From: SIG588 sp045654545 | GTDB taxonomy: Bacteria; Bacillota; Clostridia; Oscillospirales; Acutalibacteraceae | Reading direction: 5' to 3' | Length of the DNA: 21,542 bases | Assembly (NCBI GenBank): GCA_045654545.1 | Contig: JAZONO010000021.1 | Location: forward strand, 1 to 21,542 | Part shown: positions 7,174-14,396 of the stretch, one piece after another | Numbering within the stretch: the stretch's first letter is position 1 | How the letters are laid out: every line of letters starts with the position of its first letter | Translations under genes and position numbers: made by a program | The notes under the pieces: generated by a model | What the model was told of the DNA's origin: nothing | The model's input: only the letters and a program-made list of their open reading frames with translations | The model's database searches: none

Positions 7174-7992
7174 TTATACTTTTTTGAAGGTCAGCGGCAT
7201 TAAGGCGCTGATCGCATCGGCGTTGTCTTCGTCCAGTTCTCCTGCAAAGTTCAGCAAAAGGCGCGTCGCGGTGAGGGTGTAGTTGTACTGTTCCTCTTCC
7301 CCGTTCTCGTCCGCGAAATACAGGTATCCGTCCGCAAAGCGGTAGGTCACGTCCTGCGTGATCATGTCCAACGACGAAACGATCAACTGTGCCAACATCT
7401 CCGCCATCTTGTCGCGCAACTCATCCATTGAGGCGCAACCCATCGCCTCGCAGAACTTATCGGGGGTGGCATAGCCGCCTTCGCGCATCATCGCCTGCAA
7501 ATACTCGTCCATACCGTCCAAAAACGCGGTCTTTAACTCCTCCGCTGTTTCGTCCTTTACGTGCATGCTCATGGTGGCGGTGCCGTCGTCGTTAAAGCGA
7601 TAGGCCATAATGACGTTCAGCGCTTGCAAGTCGAAATATTGCATCGCGTTGTCCTCGGTGGACATAGCGCCCATCGCACGGCCGAGCGCGACATCCGCTT
7701 CCCAGTCGCCAAGGATCAGCTCGTCGTCCGGCAGCCTGACCGCCGTGCCGCCTTGGGCGACGGTGGTCGTGGTGGCATGTGTGGTGGTATCCTTATCACG
7801 GGAGGTGGTGGTTTTTCCCGTGTGTGTCGTGGTGCTGCCGTCGCCCGTCACCGATGTGGAAACAGAGGTCTTGCTCTTTTTGCTGCTCTTGTCATCATCG
7901 TCGTCCTCAATGTCGGCCGCTTCGCCGCAGCCGACCGCCACGAGTAGCATCAAAAAACACAGAAGCAATGCCAATAATTTGCGTAAAGTCAT
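7174..7992 (-). CDS. Putative lipoprotein of unknown function, paralogue of the upstream lipoprotein
   Basis: This 272-aa protein has a lipoprotein signal peptide (hydrophobic residues 6-20, lipobox VAVGC with the lipidated Cys at 22). An acidic DDDDDK patch follows, then a Ser/Thr-rich linker (TSVSTSVTGDG, several TTT runs) to about residue 80. After that comes a globular part starting near ILGDWEADVALG and ending in LMPLTFKKV, with a central helical segment (DGMDEYLQAMMREGG). ILGDWE plus YRFADGYLYFADENG resemble lipocalin-like surface lipoproteins of gut Clostridia in which a beta-barrel reports or binds an unknown ligand; this is only a structural guess. GAGGAG precedes the ATG. Signal, acidic patch and linker are shared almost base for base with the gene at 8090-9043, so one is a partial copy of the other. 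Function unknown. Confidence 0.75.
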   Translation of the reverse strand: MTLRKLLALLLCFLMLLVAVGCGEAADIEDDDDDKSSKKSKTSVSTSVTGDGSTTTHTGKTTTSRDKDTTTHATTTTVAQGGTAVRLPDDELILGDWEADVALGRAMGAMSTEDNAMQYFDLQALNVIMAYRFNDDGTATMSMHVKDETAEELKTAFLDGMDEYLQAMMREGGYATPDKFCEAMGCASMDELRDKMAEMLAQLIVSSLDMITQDVTYRFADGYLYFADENGEEEQYNYTLTATRLLLNFAGELDEDNADAISALMPLTFKKV

Positions 7993-8041
7993 ATACTATC
8001 TCTCCTCGAACTTAATATCCCTATCCTACCATATCCGCACA

Positions 8042-8077
8042 AAAAAAGCAACAACTTCAAGGAAGTTGTTGCTTTTT
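8042..8077 (-). terminator. Terminator after the 317-aa lipoprotein gene
   Basis: A perfect 12-bp stem (AGCAACAACTTC and its complement, loop AAG) lies 13 bases after the stop at 8090, with the T-run on the minus strand. It makes the two lipoprotein genes separate units, although read-through into 7992 is possible because no clear second promoter is visible. Confidence 0.85.
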
Positions 8078-8089
8078 GCCATTATGTGC

Positions 8090-9043
8090 TTACGCCACGC
8101 GCGTGAGCTCCATCGGGAAGAGAAAATCGGTCATTTCGTCCACGACCTCATCCGCATCCACATCCAACACAAGCGTGTCTTCGGTCAGGGTGTAATCCAT
8201 CGCGTCGCCGTCAATGTACAGCCAGCCGCCTTCGAAATAATATTCGGCTTGATCCTCATCGCTTTCGCCGCCGGCTTCCATCGCCACGTCCACCGTGCCG
8301 TCCGCGTTGAAGGTCATGGCGTAGGTAAGGGTTGCGCCTTCCTCGCCCAGATCGGTGAGATCGTATTCCGTTTCCCACGTGCCAAGGATCATCTCTTCGT
8401 AATCCACATCGTCGAAGGAGATATCTTCATCGGGAATTTCCTCATCGGGAATTTCCTCGTCGGGGGTCTCCTCTTCATAGGTGGTGTTCTCGTCCACTTT
8501 GGCGCCGAACGCATAGTCGCCGTTGCTCTTGTAGAACTCCAGCTGAATCGACTCGAGATCGGCAACGTCTTCGCGGATCGCCCAGAAGGCAGGAGCCCAC
8601 TCGGACGCCATTTCGGTGCGCGCGGATTCGGCAACTTCGTCCAACTCTTCGTCGGACAGATCGTCCAGCATGGGCCATTCGAAGGTCACGATGATATCGT
8701 TGCGCTTCGCTTTCACTTCCACGGTCACTTCTTCAGGAGCGCCCATAGAGAGCAATTCCACCAGATCGTCGTAGTTCTCTTCCACATAATCCGCCAAAGC
8801 GTTGCTATCCGTCGCCGTGTTACGGGTGGTCGTGGTCGTGGTGGTGCCGTTGCCCTCGTCGTCCGTCGTGGTGGTGGTACCGTCACCCGTCACCGACGTG
8901 GAGACAGAGGTCTTGCTGCCCTTGTCATCGTCGTCGTCATCGTCGTTGTTGCTCGGCTCCTCACCGCAACCGGTCGCGAGCATCGCCATCGTCAGCACCA
9001 TGGCGATCGTCAGCAGAATTGCCAACAGTTTACGCATCTTCAT
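8090..9043 (-). CDS. Putative acidic lipoprotein of unknown function
   Basis: The 317-aa product starts with a lipoprotein signal peptide (MKMRKLLAI, lipobox LATGC, Cys26). An Asp-rich patch, the TSVSTSVTGDG segment and a long Thr-rich linker reach to about residue 75. The body is very acidic. A middle domain (around 80-190, VEVKAKRNDIIVTFEWPM) is followed by a short tandem repeat EEIPDEEIPDED (near 195-210). A last domain begins ILGTWETEYDL and ends FPMELTRVA, matching the end domain layout of its paralogue (ILGDWE...LMPLTFKKV). The middle domain is missing from the paralogue. Export to the outer face of the membrane is expected. GGAG lies before the ATG, and a consensus-like promoter sits at 9089-9117. 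I do not recognise a named family. Confidence 0.75.
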   Translation of the reverse strand: MKMRKLLAILLTIAMVLTMAMLATGCGEEPSNNDDDDDDDKGSKTSVSTSVTGDGTTTTTDDEGNGTTTTTTTRNTATDSNALADYVEENYDDLVELLSMGAPEEVTVEVKAKRNDIIVTFEWPMLDDLSDEELDEVAESARTEMASEWAPAFWAIREDVADLESIQLEFYKSNGDYAFGAKVDENTTYEEETPDEEIPDEEIPDEDISFDDVDYEEMILGTWETEYDLTDLGEEGATLTYAMTFNADGTVDVAMEAGGESDEDQAEYYFEGGWLYIDGDAMDYTLTEDTLVLDVDADEVVDEMTDFLFPMELTRVA

Positions 9044-9088
9044 TGTTCATTTCTCCTTTGTTTTTTGTTCCTTATGGAAAACATTGTC

Positions 9089-9117
9089 ATTATAGCACTC
9101 TTCCGTTCGGTTTGCAA
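9089..9117 (-). promoter_or_regulatory. sigmaA promoter of the 317-aa lipoprotein gene
   Basis: On the minus strand TTGCAA (complement of 9112-9117) and TATAAT (complement of 9089-9094) are 17 bases apart, about 45 bases upstream of the ATG at 9043. Confidence 0.75.
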
Positions 9118-9256
9118 GGGGAAAACAAGAAAAACTGCTTTTGTGCAACTACACAAATTTCCGTTTTTCCTTTTGCCGTTGCGTGATACGGTAAAATGTT
9201 GGGGGTGTTCTGTGTGAAAATTTTGAATAGCGGATCGTGCAACATCCGTTGGTTAC

Positions 9257-9290
9257 AAAAAACTACCACGTCGAACTCCGTTCGACGGGG
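9257..9290 (-). terminator. Terminator after the sdpI-like gene
   Basis: The stem CGTCGAAC/GTTCGACG with a 3-base loop (9269-9287) is followed on the minus strand by a T-run complementary to the A-run at 9257-9262. It begins about ten bases after the stop of the membrane protein gene. The rest of 9118-9256 shows no gene. Confidence 0.65.
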
Positions 9291-9298
9291 TTTGCGCT

Positions 9299-9940
9299 TT
9301 ATTTGTGACGGCAATAATACGTGTAGGAATACACGAAGGGGATCAGCACCATAAGCAATGTCAGCGCAAGGAATATCCACGGAAATACAGAGGACGGCAA
9401 CAGCGTGCACAAGAGCATCAGCACACCGCCAATCACCCACACGCGCCCTGCCAGACGGTGGGTGGCGTTCCAGTTTTCCTCGTCGTTCAACGTCCACGAA
9501 ATCTTGATGCCGATGGTGTGGTTCTGTTTGCATTTGGGCATATAGTTGCCCAACAAAACAAAGATAATGCCGAGCATCCCCATCGCCAAATTGGTGGCCG
9601 ACACGGCGTAGCCAAGTGCCGTGGTATATATCATCGCCGACACGACCGCGCAGATCAGCGGCACAAGCCACACCACCAATCCCGTCACCTTGGCGTTCTG
9701 CCCTTGGTTTTTCGGGTCGCATGCGGTGACAAACACGCACAGCCATTGCAATGCCAAGCAAATAAGCGGCAAGGCAACCACCGCCACCGCACGGGGGGCA
9801 TACCCGTCCACGTCACCGGCGGCATTCCAATGGATCGGCATCGGGTTGGGCAGTTTGTTCCAAATACATACCCCCACCAACATCGGCAACAAGATCAGCA
9901 GCGAGGACACAACGAGTTTTCCCTTATGTTGTTTCAGCAT
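9299..9940 (-). CDS. SdpI-like membrane protein (DUF1648 domain)
   Basis: This 213-aa integral membrane protein has about six hydrophobic helices. The first helix is followed by NKLPNPMPIHWNAAGDVDGYA, the hallmark of the DUF1648 domain of SdpI. The C-terminal half has the SdpI-type segment NHTIGIKISWTLNDEENW followed by two more helices. In Bacillus subtilis SdpI gives immunity to the SdpC toxin and sequesters the repressor SdpR at the membrane. No SdpC-like toxin gene is nearby, and many Firmicutes carry such repressor-membrane protein pairs of unknown role. ATG at 9940 is chosen over TTG at 9946 because AAAGGAG lies 9 bases before the ATG but only 3 before the TTG. The start lies inside the end of the repressor gene (17-base overlap), so the two are translationally coupled. 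Confidence 0.85.
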   Translation of the reverse strand: MLKQHKGKLVVSSLLILLPMLVGVCIWNKLPNPMPIHWNAAGDVDGYAPRAVAVVALPLICLALQWLCVFVTACDPKNQGQNAKVTGLVVWLVPLICAVVSAMIYTTALGYAVSATNLAMGMLGIIFVLLGNYMPKCKQNHTIGIKISWTLNDEENWNATHRLAGRVWVIGGVLMLLCTLLPSSVFPWIFLALTLLMVLIPFVYSYTYYCRHK

Positions 9941-10208
9941 GATCAACAGCTCCTTTCAAATCGGCGATCCACAGCATGGTTTCTTCCAACACCGTGACGT
10001 TCAGCTCATAAACAATGCACTTCCCTTGGCGCGTGTCGCGGATGAGATCTGCCTCTTTCAGCACCGACAGGTGGCGCGAAATCGCCGCCGCCGTCACCTC
10101 GAAATGCACGGTGATCTCCCCTGCGGTCAGCCGTCCTTTTTTGAGCAGGTTCAGTATCTCGCGGCGCGTGGGATCTGCCAGCGCGCGCAAGGTGGTTTGT
10201 AACGACAT
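9924..10208 (-). CDS. ArsR/SdpR-family autorepressor
   Basis: The 94-aa protein is a compact winged-helix regulator of normal ArsR length. It begins LQTTLRALADPTRREILNLL, the classic first helices, followed by LTAGEITVHFEVTAAAISRHLSVLKEADLI as recognition helix region, and a wing with QGKCIVYELN. It has no Cys metal site (no ELCVCDL), so metal sensing is unlikely. That and the following SdpI gene place it in the SdpR-type autorepressor group. The ATG at 10208 has GGAGG 7 bases upstream. The gene overlaps sdpI-like by 17 bases. Its own promoter (10249-10277) is directly followed by a palindrome (10225-10248), which is the probable operator for self-repression. Confidence 0.9.
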   Translation of the reverse strand: MSLQTTLRALADPTRREILNLLKKGRLTAGEITVHFEVTAAAISRHLSVLKEADLIRDTRQGKCIVYELNVTVLEETMLWIADLKGAVDHAETT

Positions 10209-10224
10209 CGGCTTTCCTCCCTTA

Positions 10225-10248
10225 ACATTTAACTTAATTGTTAAATGT
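10225..10248. promoter_or_regulatory. Operator palindrome of the SdpR-like repressor
   Basis: Perfect 9-base arms ACATTTAAC and GTTAAATGT surround a 6-base TTAATT centre. The site adjoins the -10 element of the repressor promoter and covers the transcription start, so bound repressor would block initiation. Confidence 0.8.
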
Positions 10249-10277
10249 AGTATACACCCTTTGCAGCGGTTTGTCAA
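10249..10277 (-). promoter_or_regulatory. sigmaA promoter of the sdpR-sdpI-like operon
   Basis: TTGACA (complement of 10272-10277) and TATACT (complement of 10249-10254) are 17 bases apart, ending one base before the operator palindrome. Confidence 0.85.
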
Positions 10278-10294
10278 GAGGGGTTGAAAAATCG

Positions 10295-10323
10295 TTGCAT
10301 TTGGAAATGATTTATGGTATGAT
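10295..10323 (+). promoter_or_regulatory. sigmaA promoter of the 485-aa lipoprotein gene
   Basis: TTGCAT (10295-10300) and TATGAT (10318-10323) are 17 bases apart and 33 bases upstream of the ATG. It is back to back with the repressor promoter, with the -35 elements 17 bases apart, so the repressor might also touch this gene, though its operator lies on the other side. Confidence 0.65.
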
Positions 10324-10356
10324 ATCAATATATAAAAGGCACAAGGAGACGACTAT

Positions 10357-11814
10357 ATGAAAATGAAACATCTTTCGGCGCTGATAGCCGTGCTGTTAGC
10401 AACTGCCCTGCTGTTTGGCGGTTGCGGCAATGCCGAGCAAAGCGCAACTAACGATCCGCAAGCCGAAACCACCGATACACAAAACGGCGGCCATACGCAA
10501 AACGGTGGCGGCAGTACCCCTGTGGCTACCAGCGACAAATTTGTGGTGTCGCCCTCGCTGTTTATTGACGACGCGCAAGGCAACATTTATCTGGACGGCA
10601 AAAAAGTGGCTACCCTCCCCGGCGAGATTGCCTATGACTACACCGCTTTGGACGGTAAAACGGCGGTGTATACCTGCACCGATCAAAACGAGATTGATAC
10701 CATCTATCTGGTAACCAAAGACGGTGCCACCGTGGTGGCACGCGAAGCATGGGTGGACTGCGTAAACGAAAACTGCACCACCGTTCTCTACATGCAGGGT
10801 GGCGAACTGTTTTGGTATAATACAGCGGAAAAGAGTGCCGTTTCGCTGGGCGAAAACGTGGAAGAGGTCGTCCCCTCCCCCAACGGCTTGACGGTGGCGT
10901 ATTCGCTCAACAACGGCTATAATGAATACACCTTGTACGTGCAGACGTGGGGCGGCGAGAAAACCAAGATCGACATAGAAAACGCCCTGCCTGCGGCAGT
11001 TTCCGACAATGCGACGTATTTGTATATTCAACAGGTTGTCGGCTACGGCGATATGGTGTTGTACGTCAGCACCAACAAAGGCGCACCGAAGCGGTTGTCG
11101 GACAACAGCAAAAATGTTGATCCCAACACCGATGCGACCGAGATCCTTTTCTATAACGGATACAGCGAAAAGTACTTTTACGTGGACGGCGACAGCGACC
11201 CCGTGCAGATCCCGTCCGACGGCTCGATCCGCGTAGCGGTATCCGATAACGTGCGCCAATTGAATACGTTAAAGGGGTTGGCTTACAAATGCTTTGAAAC
11301 GTTGGTGTTCTTTGACGGCACAACCGTCCGTCCCATCGAAGGCGCTACCGGCAGTGCTGTGATGAGCGAAAACGGCAAAACGCTCTATTTCACCTCCCAG
11401 AACAGCTATTTGCATACCGATAACGTGTTGCATTTTATGGCAGATGCAACGGCAAGCGATGCCAAGGCAAGCATCGTGACCGAACGTGTCTCCCGTTTCT
11501 TGGTCTACGGTACCGATGCGTTTGTGTTGGATGCCAACAACACGCTGTTCTACTGTGACGACGGCGAAATGAGCGATGCCGCCATTGCCGAAGATGTGGA
11601 CTATCTCTATGCGGTCAACGCGAAGGGGGTCTGCTACTACCGCAGCACCGATAACGTGCTGTATGCCGTGAAGGGGAACGGAACGCCCGTGACCATTGCC
11701 GATCTGAACGAGGCCGGCAGCGACGTGCGCGGATTGTACGGCGACTATTTCTATTATGAGGTGGGCACGGAACTGTATTATGCCACCGAAACCACCGGCG
11801 TAAGAGCAGAATAA
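10357..11814 (+). CDS. Putative lipoprotein with beta-propeller-like repeats
   Basis: The 485-aa product has a lipoprotein signal (lipobox LFGGC, Cys23) and a Gln/Thr/Gly-rich linker to about residue 57. The long body has recurring short strand motifs of the type xxLYVQxWGGEK, KYFYVDGDSDPVQI, KTLYFTSQNSYL, NTLFYCDDGEM, NVLYAVKGNGTPV and TELYYATETTG. Such Tyr/Phe-rich strand pairs ending in Gly-Asp turns, spaced 40-60 residues apart, are typical of WD40/TolB-like or DUF5050-like propellers. It should sit on the outer face of the membrane; binding partner unknown. AAGGAG precedes the ATG. It has its own promoter and terminator, so it is a single-gene unit. The fold assignment is inference from the pattern; no catalytic motif is seen. 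Confidence 0.75.
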   Translation: MKMKHLSALIAVLLATALLFGGCGNAEQSATNDPQAETTDTQNGGHTQNGGGSTPVATSDKFVVSPSLFIDDAQGNIYLDGKKVATLPGEIAYDYTALDGKTAVYTCTDQNEIDTIYLVTKDGATVVAREAWVDCVNENCTTVLYMQGGELFWYNTAEKSAVSLGENVEEVVPSPNGLTVAYSLNNGYNEYTLYVQTWGGEKTKIDIENALPAAVSDNATYLYIQQVVGYGDMVLYVSTNKGAPKRLSDNSKNVDPNTDATEILFYNGYSEKYFYVDGDSDPVQIPSDGSIRVAVSDNVRQLNTLKGLAYKCFETLVFFDGTTVRPIEGATGSAVMSENGKTLYFTSQNSYLHTDNVLHFMADATASDAKASIVTERVSRFLVYGTDAFVLDANNTLFYCDDGEMSDAAIAEDVDYLYAVNAKGVCYYRSTDNVLYAVKGNGTPVTIADLNEAGSDVRGLYGDYFYYEVGTELYYATETTGVRAE

Positions 11815-11821
11815 GCACAAC

Positions 11822-11853
11822 AAAAAAGAGATGGGGCGACCATCTCTTTTTTT
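11822..11853 (+). terminator. Terminator after the 485-aa lipoprotein gene
   Basis: The stem AAAGAGATGG/CCATCTCTTT with a 5-base loop is followed by a T-run, 8 bases after the stop codon. Confidence 0.88.
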
Positions 11854-11861
11854 GTGAAACA

Positions 11862-11930
11862 GCTGTAGGAACGGGCGTCCTCGACCGTCTGTTGAAGGTG
11901 CGGTCGCAACGAACATCCTCTCACCCACAT
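11862..11930. repeat. Dispersed intergenic repeat, copy 1
   Basis: The segment TGTAGGAACGGGCGTCCTCG, then a second short block GTCGCAACGAA, recurs in inverted orientation at about 17770-17832 (there TGTAGGGACGGGCGTCCTCG when read on the minus strand). Neither copy has coding content. It appears to be a genome-wide intergenic repeat type, but that is inference from two copies. Confidence 0.6.
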
Positions 11931-11965
11931 AGCAAAAGCGAGGTGAACTTCACCTCGCTTTTGCT
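11931..11965. terminator. Long hairpin between convergent genes, possible terminator of the creatininase operon
   Basis: A perfect 15-bp inverted repeat, AGCAAAAGCGAGGTG with its complement around a 5-base loop, lies about 78 bases after the minus-strand creatininase-like stop. T-rich stretches lie within the arm but no long T-run follows, so termination is plausible and not certain. Confidence 0.55.
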
Positions 11966-12042
11966 ATTGTTCAAATGAAAATTTTTGTTTCATATCCGCT
12001 TGTTCGGCACAAGTTTTCTTATCCGACCAAACGTCACTTTGC

Positions 12043-12780
12043 TCACACGATAGCCTCGCGCAGCCATTCCAGCGTGCACGCAACCATGTGTTTGCCGGTT
12101 TCGGCACTGGCTTCCTTGGCGCTTTGGGCAAACCACTCGGTGTTGCGTTCGCAACGGGAAAGGTCCACTAATTCGGGATAGGTGCCCATGAGCAACGAGG
12201 TTTCCCACTTGCCGGCGTGATCAAAGCCGCCGCATTTTTTCTGGGCATCGGCACCGATAAGCGGAAGCACTTTGATGTATGAAAACGGATCGTCCGTGCC
12301 GCCCAAATTTTCATAGTAAGCGGCATAGTCGTCACTGCCCCACCAACCGCGGCCAAACTTTTCTTCCATAAATTCCATAGTGACCTTTTTGGCTGCCTTA
12401 TGGCAGGCAATGGTCATCGGCATCAAGCCGGCATTCTCGGTCTGATGGTGGGGAATGAGATAGATGTTTTTGTGACCGGCTGAAATCATGGATTTCAACA
12501 CACAATAGATATACTCGGCATACACATCTTCGTCAACATGAAAATGCGAGGGTTTTGCATCGCACACGGCATAGGATGCCACGCCGTACCAGATAGGCGG
12601 ACAGACAACAATCTCCTTTTCCTTCTCAAGCTCACGAAGGCAACCGGTAACAACCAGCGTGTCGGTGCCGCAGGAGGCGTGGCGAGCGTGGTATTCCATT
12701 GTGCCGATGGGAATGATAAACGGTACGTTTCTATCCACCGCATCTTGTATTTCATCATAAAACATTTCAAGCATTTGCAT
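12043..12780 (-). CDS. Creatininase-family amidohydrolase
   Basis: The 245-aa length is normal for the family. Creatininases open a cyclic amide (creatinine to creatine) using two metal ions; relatives act on other amides and formamides. Metal-binding motif 1 is intact: PIGTMEYHARH...TD gives E29, H31 and D40. The second ligand region reads HHQTEN where P. putida creatininase has GHYEN, one residue longer. The HAGKWETSLLM segment matches the catalytic HGGVFETSLML block, followed by YPELVDLSR. An Asp/Tyr-rich insertion (SDDYAAYYENLGGTDD) lies between them. The ATG has GGAGGTG 5-6 bases upstream. It is the last gene of the ASRT / creatinase-like operon, 34 bases after the M24 stop. Family membership is secure; creatinine as substrate is only suggested by the partner gene. 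Confidence 0.85.
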   Translation of the reverse strand: MQMLEMFYDEIQDAVDRNVPFIIPIGTMEYHARHASCGTDTLVVTGCLRELEKEKEIVVCPPIWYGVASYAVCDAKPSHFHVDEDVYAEYIYCVLKSMISAGHKNIYLIPHHQTENAGLMPMTIACHKAAKKVTMEFMEEKFGRGWWGSDDYAAYYENLGGTDDPFSYIKVLPLIGADAQKKCGGFDHAGKWETSLLMGTYPELVDLSRCERNTEWFAQSAKEASAETGKHMVACTLEWLREAIV

Positions 12781-12814
12781 AAAAACACCTCCGTTTTACA
12801 CACCGTAGAGATTC

Positions 12815-13987
12815 TTAAAAGTGCTTTTCGGGGCAGACAAGCGGAATTTCCGGGCTAAGCTTTTCAAATCCGCTTTCAGTAACCACAATACCTTTTTCCC
12901 AACGAACACCGAAGGTATCCGCCGAAATAAAGGTGTCCACCTGATAACACATATTCGGTTTCAGGTAATAATCCGAACTGGTTTCACACCACGGTGCTTC
13001 AACCTCGATAATGCCCGTGCCGTGAAGGGGACCGTAGACATAGTTTTTCTCATAGCCGTTGTCGACATAGTATTTGTAAAAGCCTTTGGCAATGTCGGCG
13101 GCATATACACCTGCTTTGATCTGCTGTTCGCTCCAAGCGTGGGCTTCACGGCAGAACTGAACGATCTCTTTGCGCTGACCTTCCAGCTTACCGAGGCAGA
13201 TCGGATAACCGATCGCCGCCGAATAGCCGTCGATCTTCGCGGAGAGGTTGAGCTGAACGATATCTCCTTTTTGGAACTCGCGATAGGAAGAACGGGAAAT
13301 GGCATGACGGGTCGAGGCCTCGGAGAACACGTACATGGGAAGACCCTCATACTCTGCACCGTTCTCGTAAACAGCCTTTTGTGCAATACCAACCATCTGC
13401 AACTCGGTCATTCCGGGCTCGATCGCTTTAATAACCTCTTCCGTTGCAATGTTGGCAATACGATAGCCCTCACGCAGACAGTTAAGCTCGTTTTCGCTCT
13501 TTACAGAACGCAGTTCCACCATGATTTTGCCTGCATCCACAATTTCAGCCTCGGGGAACGCCTCACGAATAGCGTTGAAGATAACAACCGAGGTGTCCAA
13601 GAACGAGGCAACACCAATACGGATCTTTTTGCCGGTTACCTTGATATACTTAAAAACATCCGCAAAGGTATCGGGCTTAAGCTCGGGATACGCAGGGTCT
13701 GCGCCCTCGCGATAGGCGGTAAGAACAAAGGTCTTGTCCAGTCGGTTTCTGTCTGCACCGAAAACAGCGGATTCCGGGCCCACCAACAACGCGGCTTCGC
13801 CGGTTGCGGAAATGGCAACACCGGCACGCTCAAACAGCGGCCAGAAGCCCGAGAAATAACGCGGATTCGCGTAATCCGCCTCGTTGCCGTTTACGATAAG
13901 GGCATCCAAACCCTCACGCCGCAAAATGGCGGCGGCACGCTGTACTCTTTCCTTGTATTCGTTCTGGGGAATGAAAATTTTTGACAT
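12815..13987 (-). CDS. M24-family (pita-bread fold) hydrolase, creatinase-like, lacking both metal Asp ligands
   Basis: The 390-aa product has the creatinase N-terminal domain (RVQRAAAILRREGLDALIV at ~15-35) and a C-terminal pita-bread domain from ~150. In metal-dependent M24 peptidases five ligands D-D-H-E-E are needed. Here the first two are Asn247 (VQLNLSAK) and Ala258 (GYSAAIG), the fourth is Asp351 (QVDTFIS), while His322 (PLHGTG) and Glu364 (VRWEKG) remain. Pseudomonas creatinase, a metal-free amidinohydrolase that splits creatine to sarcosine and urea, has the same Asn/Ala replacements (LSLNCF, YTALER). A catalytic-region His is present in STRHAISRS. So this is more likely a metal-independent amidinohydrolase than an Xaa-Pro peptidase. 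AGGAG precedes the ATG; the gene lies 21 bases after the ASRT gene and 34 before creatininase. The exact substrate is unknown. Confidence 0.82.
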   Translation of the reverse strand: MSKIFIPQNEYKERVQRAAAILRREGLDALIVNGNEADYANPRYFSGFWPLFERAGVAISATGEAALLVGPESAVFGADRNRLDKTFVLTAYREGADPAYPELKPDTFADVFKYIKVTGKKIRIGVASFLDTSVVIFNAIREAFPEAEIVDAGKIMVELRSVKSENELNCLREGYRIANIATEEVIKAIEPGMTELQMVGIAQKAVYENGAEYEGLPMYVFSEASTRHAISRSSYREFQKGDIVQLNLSAKIDGYSAAIGYPICLGKLEGQRKEIVQFCREAHAWSEQQIKAGVYAADIAKGFYKYYVDNGYEKNYVYGPLHGTGIIEVEAPWCETSSDYYLKPNMCYQVDTFISADTFGVRWEKGIVVTESGFEKLSPEIPLVCPEKHF

Positions 13988-14008
13988 ATCGATTTCTCCT
14001 TTTCTTTT

Positions 14009-14365
14009 TTATTCGCAATAACCGGGGGTGGTGTAAAAATTCACCACACGGGGTTCCGCACGTCCATACTGCGCTACGATGGGCACATCGCTTTCAAGCA
14101 TAATGGCATATTGTTCGCCCTCTTTGGCGGTGTACTCACAAAAATCATTCGCGTTGTTGGAACGCAGACAACGCACCCGCATTGCCCCCACTTCCGCGTT
14201 AAAGCTTACGGGGTCGCGATCCACATATAAAAGGGTGAATTTTACATGGGCGCATTGGTTGCTTACGTTGGTAATAATTACCGATTCGTGTCCCGGAATT
14301 TCGTTTTCTCCCATAGGCGGAAGCTCCGCATCGGGGAAAATCCATGTCTTTTTGCCATAATCCAT
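14009..14365 (-). CDS. ASRT-superfamily small-molecule-binding protein (sensory rhodopsin transducer-like)
   Basis: The 118-aa soluble protein aligns by eye with the Anabaena sensory rhodopsin transducer: GKKTWIFPDAELPP (cf. GRTCWAIAEGYIPP), HESVIITNVSNQCAHVKFTLLY (cf. HETVCILNAGDEDAHVEITIYY), DRDPVSFNAEVGAMRVRCLR, and ESDVPIVAQYGRAEPR (cf. QSNVPIVVQHTRLDSR). The superfamily is a tetramer-forming beta-sandwich predicted to bind sugars or other small organic molecules. No rhodopsin is present here, and most family members are not linked to rhodopsins. It is the first gene of a minus-strand operon, with GGAGG before the ATG, TATAAT upstream (complement of 14388-14393), and 21 bases to the creatinase-like gene. 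It may bind the pathway's substrate or product. Confidence 0.82.
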   Translation of the reverse strand: MDYGKKTWIFPDAELPPMGENEIPGHESVIITNVSNQCAHVKFTLLYVDRDPVSFNAEVGAMRVRCLRSNNANDFCEYTAKEGEQYAIMLESDVPIVAQYGRAEPRVVNFYTTPGYCE

Positions 14366-14387
14366 AACGTAACCCTCCTTTAATGTA

Positions 14388-14393
14388 ATTATA
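14388..14393 (-). promoter_or_regulatory. Probable -10 element of the ASRT-creatinase-creatininase operon
   Basis: A TATAAT hexamer on the minus strand lies 23 bases upstream of the ATG at 14365. No good -35 is found 16-18 bases further upstream, which would fit an activator-dependent promoter under the divergent AraC-type regulator. Confidence 0.5.
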
Positions 14394-14396
14394 GCA

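Noticed and set aside
7610..9217. Plus-strand open frame of 535 codons
   Set aside because: It spans two lipoprotein genes, a terminator and a promoter of the other strand; the Val/Ser runs mirror Asp/Thr repeats of the real genes.
9924..10208. Metal-responsive ArsR regulator
   Set aside because: The Cys-based metal site is missing and the coupled gene is SdpI-like, not a metal transporter.
12821..13984. Plus-strand open frame of 387 codons
   Set aside because: Exact antisense of the creatinase-like gene; no ribosome binding site or recognisable motif.
12815..13987. Plain Xaa-Pro aminopeptidase annotation
   Set aside because: Both metal-binding Asp residues are replaced and the neighbour is a creatininase-family gene, so the usual peptidase label is doubtful.
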